From contig NC_008571.1 in NCBI RefSeq assembly GCF_000060345.1, positions 3,600,501 to 3,664,500 on the forward strand: a stretch of 64,000 nt of DNA, in the 5' to 3' direction. A program made the translations under genes and the position numbers. The notes below the pieces were generated by a model. The model saw only the letters and a program-made list of their open reading frames with translations, ran no database searches and had not been told where the DNA came from. Shown one piece after another: positions 63,800-64,000 of the stretch. This DNA comes from Christiangramia forsetii KT0803 (GTDB lineage: Bacteria; Bacteroidota; Bacteroidia; Flavobacteriales; Flavobacteriaceae). Numbering within the stretch: position 1 is the first letter of the stretch; each line of letters starts with the position of its first letter.

Positions 63800-64000
63800 A
63801 TGAAATCAATTACGATCAACGGATCTAAAAGAGAAAGCGTAGGCAAGAAGGCAACGAAAGCACTACGTAATGCTGGACAGGTTCCTTGCGTATTGTACGG
63901 GGTAGAAGGTGATCCACTACACTTTGCAGCAGAGGAAATATCATTCAAGAATTTAGTGTACACTCCAGATGTACACACTGTAAAAATCAAATTAAAAAGT
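63800..64000 (+). CDS. rplY: 50S ribosomal protein L25/Ctc (3' end outside window)
   Basis: The first 67 residues are visible: [20 protein letters not shown], then [14 protein letters not shown], the canonical L25/Ctc N-terminus. L25 binds 5S rRNA; Bacteroidota forms usually have the longer Ctc-type with a C-terminal extension, which cannot be seen here. The gene runs off the window end. A promoter and a possible structured leader precede it. Confidence 0.93.
   Translation, partial: MKSITINGSKRESVGKKATKALRNAGQVPCVLYGVEGDPLHFAAEEISFKNLVYTPDVHTVKIKLKS

Overview
The window looks like a chromosomal segment of a marine Bacteroidota, family Flavobacteriaceae, most like Gramella/Christiangramia. 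The genus is an inference from gene content and style; no search was run. Supporting signs are the low G+C, a SusC/SusD glycan-uptake locus, Bacteroidota-type promoters (TAnnTTTG at -7), starts without Shine-Dalgarno motifs, and many lipoproteins and Bacteroidota-specific DUF families (DUF3078, DUF3109, DUF2490, DUF4412, DUF3095).

Layout. 1-1.9 kb: the 3' part of a GH97 alpha-glucosidase, probably the end of a starch/maltodextrin locus outside the window. 1.9-12.1 kb: peptidases (S9, M28), a class V aminotransferase, a DUF3095 cyclase-like protein, and small secreted or lipoproteins. 12.2-17.2 kb: tRNA-Arg, a PAP2 phosphatase, a LytS/LytR-type two-component pair with a conserved unknown protein, and a HAD hydrolase. 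17.2-20.8 kb: a very large protein with a degenerate metallophosphoesterase domain and an outer-membrane barrel. 21.0-36.1 kb: a complete laminarin (beta-1,3-glucan) utilisation locus. It holds a membrane-spanning propeller/LuxR regulator, SusC, SusD, a four-module surface glycan-binding lipoprotein, a large GH16, a GH3 and a small GH16.

36.2-46.8 kb: housekeeping genes (tadA, dxs, dgt, nrdA, nrdB) with a PIN toxin-antitoxin pair between dgt and nrdA. 47-53.3 kb: MarC, a flavoprotein, CtpA, dCMP deaminase, a HupE-like protein and a LuxR regulator. 53.4-57 kb: tRNA-Leu, an LpxR-like barrel protein and two oxidoreductases. 57-60.3 kb: a run of small membrane or stress-type proteins, including a 41-residue protein and a Coa1-like protein, then a methyltransferase. 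60.6-64 kb: prs, a convergent ppx, and the start of ribosomal protein L25/Ctc, cut by the window end.

How the genes work together. In the laminarin locus the outer-membrane lipoproteins should bind and cut beta-1,3-glucan, SusCD imports the oligosaccharides, and GH3 releases glucose. The regulator probably senses oligosaccharide in the periplasm and binds DNA through its cytoplasmic HTH; a helically phased YTACA repeat just upstream of susC is a candidate operator. dgt, nrdAB, the dCMP deaminase and prs together cover nucleotide supply.

No CRISPR array, prophage or insertion sequence was seen. Short dispersed intergenic repeats recur near 6.7, 36.2, 59.5, 61.6 and 63.4-63.6 kb. The best candidates for something not well described are the degenerate phosphoesterase-barrel protein, the phased repeat before susC, two orphan intrinsic terminators, a structured leader before L25, and a lipoprotein with a duplicated HGxxGHxC motif.
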